A stretch of 64,000 nucleotides of DNA, from assembly GCA_964195425.1 (NCBI GenBank), contig CAXMOM010000016.1, forward strand, positions 62,001-126,000. Reading direction: 5' to 3'. The notes below the pieces were generated by a model that was not told the DNA's origin, searched no databases, and was given only the letters and a program-made list of their open reading frames with translations. Shown here one piece after another: positions 43,775 through 52,583 of this stretch (positions within the stretch are counted from its first letter, which is position 1; each line of letters opens with the position of its first letter). A program made the position numbers and the translations under genes. This stretch comes from Glaciecola sp964195425. GTDB lineage: Bacteria > Pseudomonadota > Gammaproteobacteria > Enterobacterales > Alteromonadaceae.

Positions 43775-43886
43775 TGACAGGGTGTATAGTCCCGTCAGAG
43801 GTTCACATCCTCTTACATATTAAAAAGTCGTATAAACGACTAAATATACATAAAAATATACACAAATTGATGTCTAGGGAGACAAA
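43725..43886 (+). promoter_or_regulatory. TonB receptor 2 promoter and triple-hairpin leader
   Basis: TTGTCG (43725-43730) and a perfect TATAAT (43747-43752) with a 16-base spacer predict a start near 43759, leaving a leader of about 128 bases. The leader has three hairpins in a row: GAC(A)GGG/CCCGTC (43776-43796), AGAGG/CCTCT with a seven-base TTCACAT loop (43797-43813), and AGTCGT/ACGACT (43826-43841). A GGGAGA ribosome site lies just before the ATG. No riboswitch class was recognised. The remaining gap upstream (43425-43636) shows nothing I can name. Confidence 0.45.
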
Positions 43887-46805
43887 ATGTTTAAAAATTC
43901 AAAATTGACTCAGTCGATTCGTATGTCTATGGCAGTTGGTGTTGCTACCACAGCTATAGGTCTATCAAATGTAGCTATAGCACAAGAAACGCAAGATACC
44001 GCAGAATCAATGGAAAAGATTTCGGTAACAGGTTCACGTATTAAACGTACTGATATTGAAAGTGCAAGCCCGGTTACAATTATCGACCGTTCTGCTATAG
44101 AAGCTTCCGGTATGGTTGATATTGGTGATTTTCTTCAGAGCATTCCTTCAATGTCTGGCTCACCCATCGGTACAACCACGAACAATGGCGGTAATGGTTC
44201 AGTACAAATCGACCTTCGTGGTTTGGGAACAGCTCGTACACTTACGCTAGTTAACGGCAAACGTGTTGTAGATGGCGGTGATTTCCAAGCTATTCCTGCA
44301 GCGATGATCGAGCAAGTTGAAATCCTAAAAGATGGTGCATCAGCTGTTTATGGTGCGGATGCGGTGGCTGGTGTTGTAAACATCGTTACTCGTAAAGACT
44401 TCAATGGTGTTGAAGTAACTGCTCAAACATCTGATTGGAACGACACTGATGGCGGCGGACAGGACTCATTCTCTGTTATTGTTGGTAAACAATTCGACGA
44501 TGGTAATTTTGTCTTCGGAGCTGAACGAGTAGAACAAAAGGAAGCATTCCAACGCGATACGCCTTGGGATTACATGCAGAACTCTTTCTACATCTATCCT
44601 GCGGGATGTGAAGCCCAAGTAGCGGCGCCGTATGATGGCACGCCAACAGGTGGTTGTTACCCAGTAGGGTCATCACGTATTCCTGAGAGTCGTCTACCTT
44701 TTTATAGTCAAGGTACATTCCTTATTGGTGATCCAGCAACATCTCCAAATGAAGTTGGTTTGATGGTTCCTCATGATGGCCGTACTTATAACTATGCGCC
44801 GGTTAACTATCTTCAGACCCCATATGAAAGAACAAATATTTTTGCTCAAGCAAACTTTGAGCTAACGGATACTGTTAGCTTTAACGCAGAGTTTCGTGGT
44901 AATCAGCGTACTTCAGCACAGCAGTTGGCACCCCTACCGTTTACTGGTGGTGACCCAATGCATGATGGCTTTTATGATGATCCGAGTATAGATGACGAAA
45001 CTGGATTAGCGGTTGGAACTGTACCCTTTACAGGTGTTTCACCAAATAACTACTATTTGCGCCGCGCAGTAGATACATACAATGCTGCAAATGGCACTGC
45101 GTTAATCTATGAACCAGTAGTTAATCCTCGTCGTCGAATGATTGAAACAAATAGACGTTTCGAACAAACCATTACTCAGTACCAATGGAGTGCTGGTCTT
45201 GAAGGTGTAATTGGTGACGACTTGTACTGGGATGTATTCGTTAACGAAGGGCATCGTAGTAACCAAGGTCAAGATTTCGGGCAGTTTGCAGGATCGCGGT
45301 TGTTTAACGCTTTAGGCCCATCAGCAGATTTGAACAGCGATGGATCTCCTGAATGTTACTCAAGTATTGGTGCCGATGGCAATGTTAATCCCGGTACTCT
45401 GATCACTGGCTGTGTGCCGCTTAACCTATTTGGTGGTGGTGTTGTTGATGCCGGTGGTAGCCCAGTTGTTACTACATTGACTCAAGAAATGATTGATTAT
45501 GTATCACTAGACACGATTGATACGGTTCAACAAGATCAGCGCACTGCAGGCGCTAACCTTAGCGGTATAGCAATGGAGTTACCCGGCGGCGATTTAGGTT
45601 GGGCTCTTGGTTATAGCTACTGGAAACAGGACCTTGCTGTAATACTTGACTCAGCTAAAACTATTGGTGCTGTAACAGGTAACGTGGGTGCAAGTACCTT
45701 TGGTACATTGGTTAACAATGCAATATTTGGTGAATTTTACGCCCCCATATTTGACAACGGCGAGCAAAGCCTTGCAATAAAAGGTGGTCTTAGATACGAC
45801 GATTGGGATCAGTTTGGAGACGATACGACTTATCAGCTTGGTTTAGAATTCTCAGCGCTTGATAACCTCAAGTTAAGAGCTACTTACGGTACCGTATTTA
45901 GAGCCCCTTCTATAGGCGATTTATTTGGTGGTCAAGTAGATTCTTTCGTGGGATACAATGATCCATGTATACCGCTAGTAGCAGGAGATCCGATAGCACC
46001 AGGTTGTGCTCAGTTGGGCATCCAGCTTGATACTCAAGTTAACGCTAAGGTGGGTGGTAACCCGAACTTATTGCCAGAAACTGGCGATACACTTACAGTT
46101 GGTGTTGTTTGGAACCCAGAAGTTGGTGAGCACGACTTCGTATTTATTGCCGATTACTGGCGTATAGAGCTTGATCAAGGTATCAGTCAATTAGGTGTTC
46201 AATTTACACTTGACGATTGTTATGTTGCACAAAATCCGGCAGCGTGTGCTTTGATTACTCGTAATGCTGATTATTCAATTAATAACATTATCGATACTCA
46301 ATTGAACGTTTCTACAGAATCTGCTGCCGGTATTGATACTGAATTCCGCTGGAACTTTGCCAGTGAAATTGGTGATTTGAATGCGAGCATTTTGTGGACG
46401 CATCTTTTAACTCGTGAACAGGAGCAGTTTTCCGGTAGTCCAGTAGATGACTTTATTGGTCGCTATGCAGGTGCTTCATTTGCAGAAGATAAAGCTAATA
46501 TAACTGTTGGCTGGAGTAATGATGAGTGGTCGGTTAGCTACTTAGGTGAGTTCATAAGCGGATTGAAAGGCGGAACCGGGTTCGGTATACCTGATTTTGA
46601 ACAGACAATACCATCACAGTTTTACTCTGATATCGTAGCTAGTTATACTTATGATGACAGCATCACTATTACTGCAGGTCTAACTAACGTCACTGATGAA
46701 GCTCCACCTTTCATCGATAGAGGTTTTAACGCAAATACTGATCCATCAACTTACCGCTTGTTTGGCCAAGGATACTACTTGCGTCTTAAGTGGGTGTACC
46801 AATAA
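43887..46805 (+). CDS. TonB-dependent outer membrane receptor 2
   Basis: Outer-membrane receptor of 972 residues of the same large plug type as receptor 1. Signal peptide (SIRMSMAVGVATTAIGLSN, ending IAQE), TonB-box-like MEKISVTGSRIKRTD, plug (SPVTIIDRSAIEASGMVDIG, QIDLRGLGTARTLTLVNGKR, EQVEILKDGASAVYGADAVA), then the barrel ending GQGYYLRLKWVYQ. Extra extracellular loops are long, with cysteines that may pair (YPAGCEAQ, PTGGCYPV; GSPECYSSI, ITGCVPLN). One loop has an acidic tyrosine segment, GFYDDPSIDDE (tyrosine 363). Downstream are a terminator and the convergent methyltransferase 2; upstream is the S9 peptidase, so peptide uptake is a reasonable guess. Confidence 0.93.
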   Translation: MFKNSKLTQSIRMSMAVGVATTAIGLSNVAIAQETQDTAESMEKISVTGSRIKRTDIESASPVTIIDRSAIEASGMVDIGDFLQSIPSMSGSPIGTTTNNGGNGSVQIDLRGLGTARTLTLVNGKRVVDGGDFQAIPAAMIEQVEILKDGASAVYGADAVAGVVNIVTRKDFNGVEVTAQTSDWNDTDGGGQDSFSVIVGKQFDDGNFVFGAERVEQKEAFQRDTPWDYMQNSFYIYPAGCEAQVAAPYDGTPTGGCYPVGSSRIPESRLPFYSQGTFLIGDPATSPNEVGLMVPHDGRTYNYAPVNYLQTPYERTNIFAQANFELTDTVSFNAEFRGNQRTSAQQLAPLPFTGGDPMHDGFYDDPSIDDETGLAVGTVPFTGVSPNNYYLRRAVDTYNAANGTALIYEPVVNPRRRMIETNRRFEQTITQYQWSAGLEGVIGDDLYWDVFVNEGHRSNQGQDFGQFAGSRLFNALGPSADLNSDGSPECYSSIGADGNVNPGTLITGCVPLNLFGGGVVDAGGSPVVTTLTQEMIDYVSLDTIDTVQQDQRTAGANLSGIAMELPGGDLGWALGYSYWKQDLAVILDSAKTIGAVTGNVGASTFGTLVNNAIFGEFYAPIFDNGEQSLAIKGGLRYDDWDQFGDDTTYQLGLEFSALDNLKLRATYGTVFRAPSIGDLFGGQVDSFVGYNDPCIPLVAGDPIAPGCAQLGIQLDTQVNAKVGGNPNLLPETGDTLTVGVVWNPEVGEHDFVFIADYWRIELDQGISQLGVQFTLDDCYVAQNPAACALITRNADYSINNIIDTQLNVSTESAAGIDTEFRWNFASEIGDLNASILWTHLLTREQEQFSGSPVDDFIGRYAGASFAEDKANITVGWSNDEWSVSYLGEFISGLKGGTGFGIPDFEQTIPSQFYSDIVASYTYDDSITITAGLTNVTDEAPPFIDRGFNANTDPSTYRLFGQGYYLRLKWVYQ

Positions 46806-46831
46806 ATAGTTAGTAATAACTATAGAATGTT

Positions 46832-46860
46832 AAAGGGCCGCTATTAGCGGCCCTTTTTTT
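46832..46860 (+). terminator. Rho-independent terminator after TonB receptor 2
   Basis: Stem GGGCCGCT/AGCGGCCC with a three-base loop (46835-46853) and a following run of seven T, about 30 bases after the receptor stop codon. Confidence 0.92.
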
Positions 46861-47075
46861 TAAGAATTAAAAGTACTTTGAAAAGATGCGAGTGACTAGG
46901 GAAAAAGAGATATTGGAGAACGATGAGTTGTCTAAGTTTCTTTCAGCGTTAACAACTAAGCTCTGGCAATAAACCTCCCGTTATCGAGAGGCCTATTGAG
47001 CTATATAGGATATGCGCTAAGTTACTAATGCCGAGTAACTATTTCTTGTGCGGTGGGGTCCCAAAATCATATGAT

Positions 47076-48047
47076 TCATTTTTTTGCAATTAACACCCAA
47101 GCCATTGGCAACTGGTTGTTTGGTGCAAACAATTTGTCTGCTGTCTCTAAAGAAAAACCTTTTGCTATTAGATCATCTTTAATCTGATCAAACTGCAATG
47201 TACTGACGGCCGATTTACTCATAGATGACATGCGTTTAATATAGGCATTCAATTCTTCGCTTGTTCTGTTTAACCAAGTCAAAACATCATTCACATCGTA
47301 ATGTTGCATCCTTTGATGAATTTGCCCAACGTCATTATAAAGTCGAGAAATTGTATCACCAGCCACGTCTGAGCCGTATTGCTTCATGATTGATTCAAGC
47401 TCTGCAATAGCGGGCGCTAGTTCTTTTCCCGCCTGCTCATAACGGCCACGGTCTGCCCCCCCAATTGACTTAAAACCAGCATCGAACATGTTTATTGCTA
47501 AGGGTATAAATTTTGACGTTTGAGCTCGTTTAACAGCATCCAAACTTTGTTTACACTCTTGATGAATAAAACCTGAGTCACAGTGCATAAGTAGTACTAG
47601 CACACCGTTGTCTGAGACTAATCGCGCGGCCTCAAGAATTGCCTCTTGTCCTGCATATTCAACGCCATATTGACTGGTCACTATGTCAAAACTGCCCGCT
47701 TGTGCAGGAATAGAACAGGCATCTGAAACAATGCCTCTAACGTTCGGAAAACGAGTATGAATATTCTTAATTGCCGCCTCCGAAACATCTAACGAAGTGA
47801 TCTCATTAGGGATATCTTTGAAAGCTTCCAACGCGCAATCTACAACAGCGCCATTACCACTAGCAATATCTAAAACTTTAGGATGAATATAAGTCTGCGT
47901 AACACTATTGAAAAATTCAGTCCAGAATGCTCGAATTGCAGGATGACTTACGCCACCATTTGTAAACGCACCAATATCGCCAGTCCCTTGCCAATAGGTA
48001 TCCCAGCTGTCACCTGCGCGTGAAATGTTAGGTGTAATCTTATTCAT
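47076..48047 (-). CDS. Class I SAM-dependent methyltransferase, paralogue 2
   Basis: Predicted methyltransferase of 323 residues, paralogous to the one at 33542-34492. It opens SWDTYWQGTGDIGAFTNGG; SAM motif I is KVLDIASGNGAVVDCALEA; next come ITSLDVSEAAIKNI, FDIVTSQYGVEYAGQE and LVSDNGVLVLLMHC. The C-terminal third is helical and unlike common families I know. It is convergent with TonB receptor 2 and divergent from the TPR-sulfotransferase pair. Substrate unknown. Confidence 0.8.
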   Translation of the reverse strand: MNKITPNISRAGDSWDTYWQGTGDIGAFTNGGVSHPAIRAFWTEFFNSVTQTYIHPKVLDIASGNGAVVDCALEAFKDIPNEITSLDVSEAAIKNIHTRFPNVRGIVSDACSIPAQAGSFDIVTSQYGVEYAGQEAILEAARLVSDNGVLVLLMHCDSGFIHQECKQSLDAVKRAQTSKFIPLAINMFDAGFKSIGGADRGRYEQAGKELAPAIAELESIMKQYGSDVAGDTISRLYNDVGQIHQRMQHYDVNDVLTWLNRTSEELNAYIKRMSSMSKSAVSTLQFDQIKDDLIAKGFSLETADKLFAPNNQLPMAWVLIAKK

Positions 48048-48145
48048 AGTGTCCGAGCTACTTTAATAAAATAGCAGTATAACAGTCACATTTCCTTAAT
48101 AACACAAGCATTCTCCATTGAAATTTAGTTAAGTTTCCTAAGGAC

Positions 48146-48226
48146 TAAACGCCAGCACAAGAATACGGCTTCGACTTTGAGATATCTGCAGAAAGAATCA
48201 CCAAGTGCGTTGCGCAGATAGATTGA
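48146..48226 (+). other. Possible gene remnant upstream of the TPR-sulfotransferases
   Basis: Between two stop codons the frame reads TPAQEYGFDFEISAERITKC then VAQID, a protein-like C-terminus without a start codon. It lies in the 261-base gap before the first TPR-sulfotransferase. It could be the tail of a deleted neighbour; the parent family is not recognised. Chance cannot be excluded. Confidence 0.2.
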
Positions 48227-48308
48227 GATCACCAAAGAAGCTGATGCTTTTAACGAAAATTACTGCGATAATACTTGCCTTAATGAATACTAATTAATGA
48301 TCTAAAAA

Positions 48309-49904
48309 ATGACGCCAAATGCATTACAGTTGAGTGAGCACGCCAGACGAGCAGTACGAAATCAAGATTGGAGAACTGTTGCAGCTTGTGCTAATTCAAT
48401 CCTCCAGCAAGACGAGAACAATGCTGAAGGTTATTTCTTAACCGGTTTGCTTGAAAGGGTTTCAAACAAACCGATTAAGGCCGCAAAGGCTTTTGAACAA
48501 GCACTCAAACTTGATGAGAACCGATATGATGCTGCCGTTGAGCTTGCAAACCAATACTCGGTAGGCAGGCGTAATGGTGAGGCTGCGGATCTACTTGCCA
48601 AATATGAAAGTAAATTGGCAAACAGCTCGATGTACCTCGATTTGGCAGGCACTGTTTACAGTGATATTGGCTTACCCGAAAAAGCATGGCCTTTGTATGA
48701 AAAGTGCAATAAATTGCAACCTAATGTAGATCTCTTTCAAGCAAACTACGCTGCTTGCGGTGTCTTTTTAGGCAAGATTGAAGAATCTCGAAAAATTTAT
48801 AAGGCATTGCTAAAACGTTTTCCGAATCACCAAAGAAATCATTATCAATTAGCTCGTCTTGGCAAAGCTAAGGATGCGGAGCACATAGAGCAGATGCTGG
48901 ATGTATTAAAGAGTTCTGATACTAGCGATGACAAAAATATATTTATGTATTTCGCCCTCGGCAAAGAACTTGAAGATTTAGAAAGATGGCAAGAATCATT
49001 CTACTATTATAAAAAAGGCGGTGATGCAGTTAGCAATGTTGCCAAATATGACATAGCAGACGACATAGCCTTGATTGATAAAATCAAGTCAGTTTGTAAT
49101 GCTGATTGGTTGAATAAAGAACCTGCAAAGCTAAATAAAGTCCCGGATATAGTGCCGGATAAAAAAACTCCAATTTTCATTGTTGGTTTGCCTCGTACTG
49201 GTACCACATTGACGGAACGCATTATTTCAAATCATTCCCAAGTAGCCACAATTGGTGAGACACAGTTTCTGCAAATGGTCTTACGTCGAGAAAGCGGTGT
49301 ACAAAGCATCGACAATATGAATGCTGATATGATAGAAGCATTGGCCAATAAAGACCTCGAAGCTATCGCGAAAGGCTATATCGATAGCGTTAATTACAGA
49401 CTCGGGGAAGAGCCTTTCTTTATTGACAAACTACCTTTTAATTTTTTGTTTTTAGGCTTTATTGCCAAGGCTTGGCCCGACGCACGCATCATTCATCTTG
49501 GACGTAACCCCATGGATGCATGCTTTTCAATGTATAAACAAATTTTCACATGGGCCTATAAATTCTCCTATTCTCTTGATGGTTTAGGGCGATATTATGT
49601 ATCGTACGATCAACTTCGAAAGCACTGGCGGGAAGTGTTGCAAGAGCGCCTTATAGAAGTTGACTATGAGTCTTTGGTATCGGATACTGAAAATCAAACC
49701 CGCATCATGCTTGATAAATTAGGCCTAAATTTCGAGCAGGACTGCTTAGACTTTGATAAGAATAAAGCCCCTAGCGCAACCGCAAGTTCCGTGCAAATAC
49801 GCGAAAAAGCCCATAGTCGCTCCATTAACAAATGGCAACGATTTAGTGATGAGCTTAATCCATTGAAGGAGTATTTAGAGCGTGCTGGTATTGGAATTAA
49901 ATAA
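48309..49904 (+). CDS. TPR-containing sulfotransferase, copy 1
   Basis: A 531-residue cytoplasmic protein with N-terminal tetratricopeptide repeats (about residues 1-240; GYFLTGLLERVSNKPIKAAK, AFEQALKLDENRYDAAVELA) and a C-terminal PAPS-dependent sulfotransferase domain. The 5'-phosphosulfate loop is IVGLPRTGTTLTERIISNHS (from about 291) and the 3'-phosphate site is IIHLGRNPMDACFSMYKQ (near 399). The sulfotransferase part recalls the family that includes tyrosylprotein sulfotransferases; TPRs could recruit protein substrates. A close paralogue follows 83 bases downstream. The ATG has no clear ribosome site. Acceptor substrate unknown. Confidence 0.87.
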   Translation: MTPNALQLSEHARRAVRNQDWRTVAACANSILQQDENNAEGYFLTGLLERVSNKPIKAAKAFEQALKLDENRYDAAVELANQYSVGRRNGEAADLLAKYESKLANSSMYLDLAGTVYSDIGLPEKAWPLYEKCNKLQPNVDLFQANYAACGVFLGKIEESRKIYKALLKRFPNHQRNHYQLARLGKAKDAEHIEQMLDVLKSSDTSDDKNIFMYFALGKELEDLERWQESFYYYKKGGDAVSNVAKYDIADDIALIDKIKSVCNADWLNKEPAKLNKVPDIVPDKKTPIFIVGLPRTGTTLTERIISNHSQVATIGETQFLQMVLRRESGVQSIDNMNADMIEALANKDLEAIAKGYIDSVNYRLGEEPFFIDKLPFNFLFLGFIAKAWPDARIIHLGRNPMDACFSMYKQIFTWAYKFSYSLDGLGRYYVSYDQLRKHWREVLQERLIEVDYESLVSDTENQTRIMLDKLGLNFEQDCLDFDKNKAPSATASSVQIREKAHSRSINKWQRFSDELNPLKEYLERAGIGIK

Positions 49905-49993
49905 TCAATCTGAACACTGGATAACAAACAGCGTTCAGATGAATCAATTAAAAAACGCTCAAATGACGCTTATTAGCAAAGGATAAATTGGGT

Positions 49994-51568
49994 ATGCGCA
50001 ACAATCTATCACAGCTTAGCCAACAAGCTAGGCTATCAGTACAGCGAAGAGATTGGGCAAGGGTGTATTCACTCGCTCACAATATTCAAGAGCTTGATAA
50101 AAATGAGCCTGAAGGATATTTCCTGCTTGGCTTAGCACAAAAAGCTTCAGGTAGGACACAAATGGCAGTTGACGCTTTTGCTCAAGCACTTAGTTTTGGT
50201 CCTCAACGTTACGATGCAGCAATTGAGCTGGCGCAGCTATATTTGCTGCTATTGAGGCATGGTGATGCCTATGGCTTACTTTGTCATCATGAGCAATTGC
50301 TGAACAACAGCCCTCTTTATCTCGATATGGCAGCAATGACCTTTTCAGGTCTAGGACTGCATACTAGAGCCTGGCCGCTATACCAAAAGGCTAATCAGCT
50401 ACAACCAGATATTGACATGTTTAGAGAGCATCTTGCAGCTTGTGGTGTTTTGCTAGGTAAAGTAAAAGAAGCCACAGCTATTTATAAGAGCCTTTGTGAC
50501 AAATATCCCCAACATCAGAGAAATCATTATGAGCTGTCAAAGTTAGGCACTGCAAAAGATAATAAACATATAGCACAAATGCAAGATATCCTAGCGTCCT
50601 CAAAATCGTCTCCCGACAAAAATATTTTTATGTATTATGCCATAGGCAAAGAATTAGAGGACTTAGGACGTTGGAAAGAGTCATTTGAATATTACAAAAT
50701 GGGAGGCGAAGCAGTAATAACTGTTGCCAATTATGATGTCGCCAATGATATCAAACTGATTGAGAAAATAAAAAATACATGTACAGCCGACTGGCTTTCG
50801 GCAAACACACCTTCTACACATTCTCAAACGTTGGCTAAGACACCAATTTTTATAGTGGGCTTGCCTCGAACCGGCACCACATTGGTGGAACGTATTTTGT
50901 CATCTCATTCGCAGGTTGAAAGTGCCGACGAAACATTCTTTATGCAGATGGCTATTCGCCAAGCTAGTGGTGCGGGCGGAATACAAGAGGTAGATGAAAG
51001 CATTATTGAAAGTGCAGCTCAAAAAGATATTTTGCTAATAGCAAAACATTATATGAATTCAGTTGAATATCGTTTGTCAGACCGGCCTATGTTTATCGAT
51101 AAGTATCCTTATAATTATCTTTATCTTGGGTTTATTGCAAAAGCCTTTCCAAACGCTCAAATTATTTACCTTAAGCGCAATCCAATGGATGCCTGTTTTG
51201 CTATGTTTAAACAATCATTCTTCAAATTTGCATATTCGCTTGACGATTTAGGCCACTATTATGTTGCTCAGGATAATTTACAAAAGCATTGGAAATCTAT
51301 TCTTGGAGACCGACTCATTGAAGTCAACTACGAGTCACTTGTTACGATGCAAGAGGCCAACACTAAAGAAATTCTGGGTAAACTAGGATTGGAATTTGAA
51401 CAGGCTTGTTTAGATTTCGAGAAAAATCCTGCATCTAGTGCAACCGCTAGCACATTGCAAGTGCGTGAAAAAATCCATACCCGTTCGGTCAACAAATGGA
51501 AACATTTTAGCGATGAACTCGCGCCATTACAAAAATTTCTAAACCAAGCTGATATTAAAACAAACTAA
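49994..51568 (+). CDS. TPR-containing sulfotransferase, copy 2
   Basis: A 524-residue paralogue of the preceding gene; domain order is identical and long stretches align by eye (GNE-like KNIFMYYAIGKELEDLGRWK, PIFIVGLPRTGTTLVERILS, SATASTLQVREKIHTRSVNK). The PAPS loop begins near residue 288 and the 3'-phosphate site is YLKRNPMDACFAMFKQ. The active-site histidine and other conserved positions seem kept, so both copies may be active. The frame opens at a TTG at 49988 that is better spaced to AAAGGA, so that start is also possible. The tandem copies suggest duplication with divergent acceptors. Confidence 0.87.
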   Translation: MRNNLSQLSQQARLSVQRRDWARVYSLAHNIQELDKNEPEGYFLLGLAQKASGRTQMAVDAFAQALSFGPQRYDAAIELAQLYLLLLRHGDAYGLLCHHEQLLNNSPLYLDMAAMTFSGLGLHTRAWPLYQKANQLQPDIDMFREHLAACGVLLGKVKEATAIYKSLCDKYPQHQRNHYELSKLGTAKDNKHIAQMQDILASSKSSPDKNIFMYYAIGKELEDLGRWKESFEYYKMGGEAVITVANYDVANDIKLIEKIKNTCTADWLSANTPSTHSQTLAKTPIFIVGLPRTGTTLVERILSSHSQVESADETFFMQMAIRQASGAGGIQEVDESIIESAAQKDILLIAKHYMNSVEYRLSDRPMFIDKYPYNYLYLGFIAKAFPNAQIIYLKRNPMDACFAMFKQSFFKFAYSLDDLGHYYVAQDNLQKHWKSILGDRLIEVNYESLVTMQEANTKEILGKLGLEFEQACLDFEKNPASSATASTLQVREKIHTRSVNKWKHFSDELAPLQKFLNQADIKTN

Positions 51569-51586
51569 CTAACTATTTAATGTTCA

Positions 51587-52570
51587 TTAAGCCTTAAGTG
51601 CTAGGTCATAATCCTGTCGAACCACAGGGCTTATGGCAGCACTGAAAACCCGTGCAAACAAAATAGTTTTTGATAGCTGGCCGTTTTTCACTTGAACATC
51701 AAAAGGCATACGCGACATGGCTTCCTTAGTACTTTTGAGCAGAGCAAGATACTGTGGTATGCCTTGTTGTTCGTAGCCAAAGATTGAAAAAATCATTCGC
51801 CAGTCCTTGCAAAACCTAAGCATCTGCTTAGCCAATGCATCGACATTTGCTTGATCGTTAGCTTGGTTGTCACGCATCTCATATATAATGTCTTCAACAA
51901 GGCCTTCAACTTCCCCTGGGGATAAAACCGGAGTAAGGTTATACTTCTCTAGCAACATTGTCGTTTGCTTGCCTGGCGTGTAATCCAGGCGTTGTGCCGG
52001 CGGGTAATCGCCGGTCTTGGAGTAGTATGCGAGAGTATTATCGACTATATCCCAAAATCGACTAGAACCTGCGGTGTCTAACACAAGGTGTATGCGGGTC
52101 TCTTCACTGTGATTTACCACCTTATGGTTACGCCATGAATCGAATAGCCAGCATTCACCCGCTTTCATATTAACCTCGCGAGTACCGCAATGAAAAATCA
52201 CCTGCTCATTAGTAATTATAGGGATATGGATACGAACATGTCGGTGCCAGTGATAGATAGCATCAACATGTATTGGTACCTCGCTGCCTCCAGCAAGGCG
52301 CATTAATCGAGAGCGGCCTAACACTTCCCCAAAGTTAGCGCACACCTGTCTGATGTATTCACACTTTTGAAGATGCGGCGTTTCTTGCATACGGCCACTG
52401 AAGTCATCATTATTTTGACCACCATGAGAAATTAGGGGCAATGCCGAATTACCAGGATGTTTGCCTGGGTGAGGCTGCCAAACACTTTCCTCAAATTGAC
52501 TCGCTTCATGAACCATTCTTTCAAGGTCGAATTTAAGCGGGAGTTTGACAAATTCACTGTCCATTTTCAT
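51587..52570 (-). CDS. Aspartyl/asparaginyl beta-hydroxylase family protein
   Basis: A 327-residue iron/2-oxoglutarate hydroxylase-like protein. The domain is recognised by RLAGGSEVPIHVDAIYHWHR, VRIHIPIITNEQVIFHCG, MKAGECWLFDSWRNHKVVNH and SEETRIHLVLDTAG, with two metal histidines and the arginine that binds 2OG. A long helical C-terminal part of unknown role follows. The frame is open to 52687, overlapping the sulfotransferase gene, but the ATG at 52570 has GGAAG six bases upstream and lies 13 bases after that gene's stop; it is therefore preferred. It is cotranscribed with the sulfotransferase, which suggests linked hydroxylation and sulfation. Confidence 0.87.
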   Translation of the reverse strand: MKMDSEFVKLPLKFDLERMVHEASQFEESVWQPHPGKHPGNSALPLISHGGQNNDDFSGRMQETPHLQKCEYIRQVCANFGEVLGRSRLMRLAGGSEVPIHVDAIYHWHRHVRIHIPIITNEQVIFHCGTREVNMKAGECWLFDSWRNHKVVNHSEETRIHLVLDTAGSSRFWDIVDNTLAYYSKTGDYPPAQRLDYTPGKQTTMLLEKYNLTPVLSPGEVEGLVEDIIYEMRDNQANDQANVDALAKQMLRFCKDWRMIFSIFGYEQQGIPQYLALLKSTKEAMSRMPFDVQVKNGQLSKTILFARVFSAAISPVVRQDYDLALKA

Positions 52571-52583
52571 AACTGGCTTCCTA

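Noticed and set aside
43797..43813. tRNA gene suggested by a five-pair stem and TTCACAT loop
   Set aside because: No acceptor, D or anticodon arm could be built around it, and the loop lacks the conserved adenine of a T-loop.
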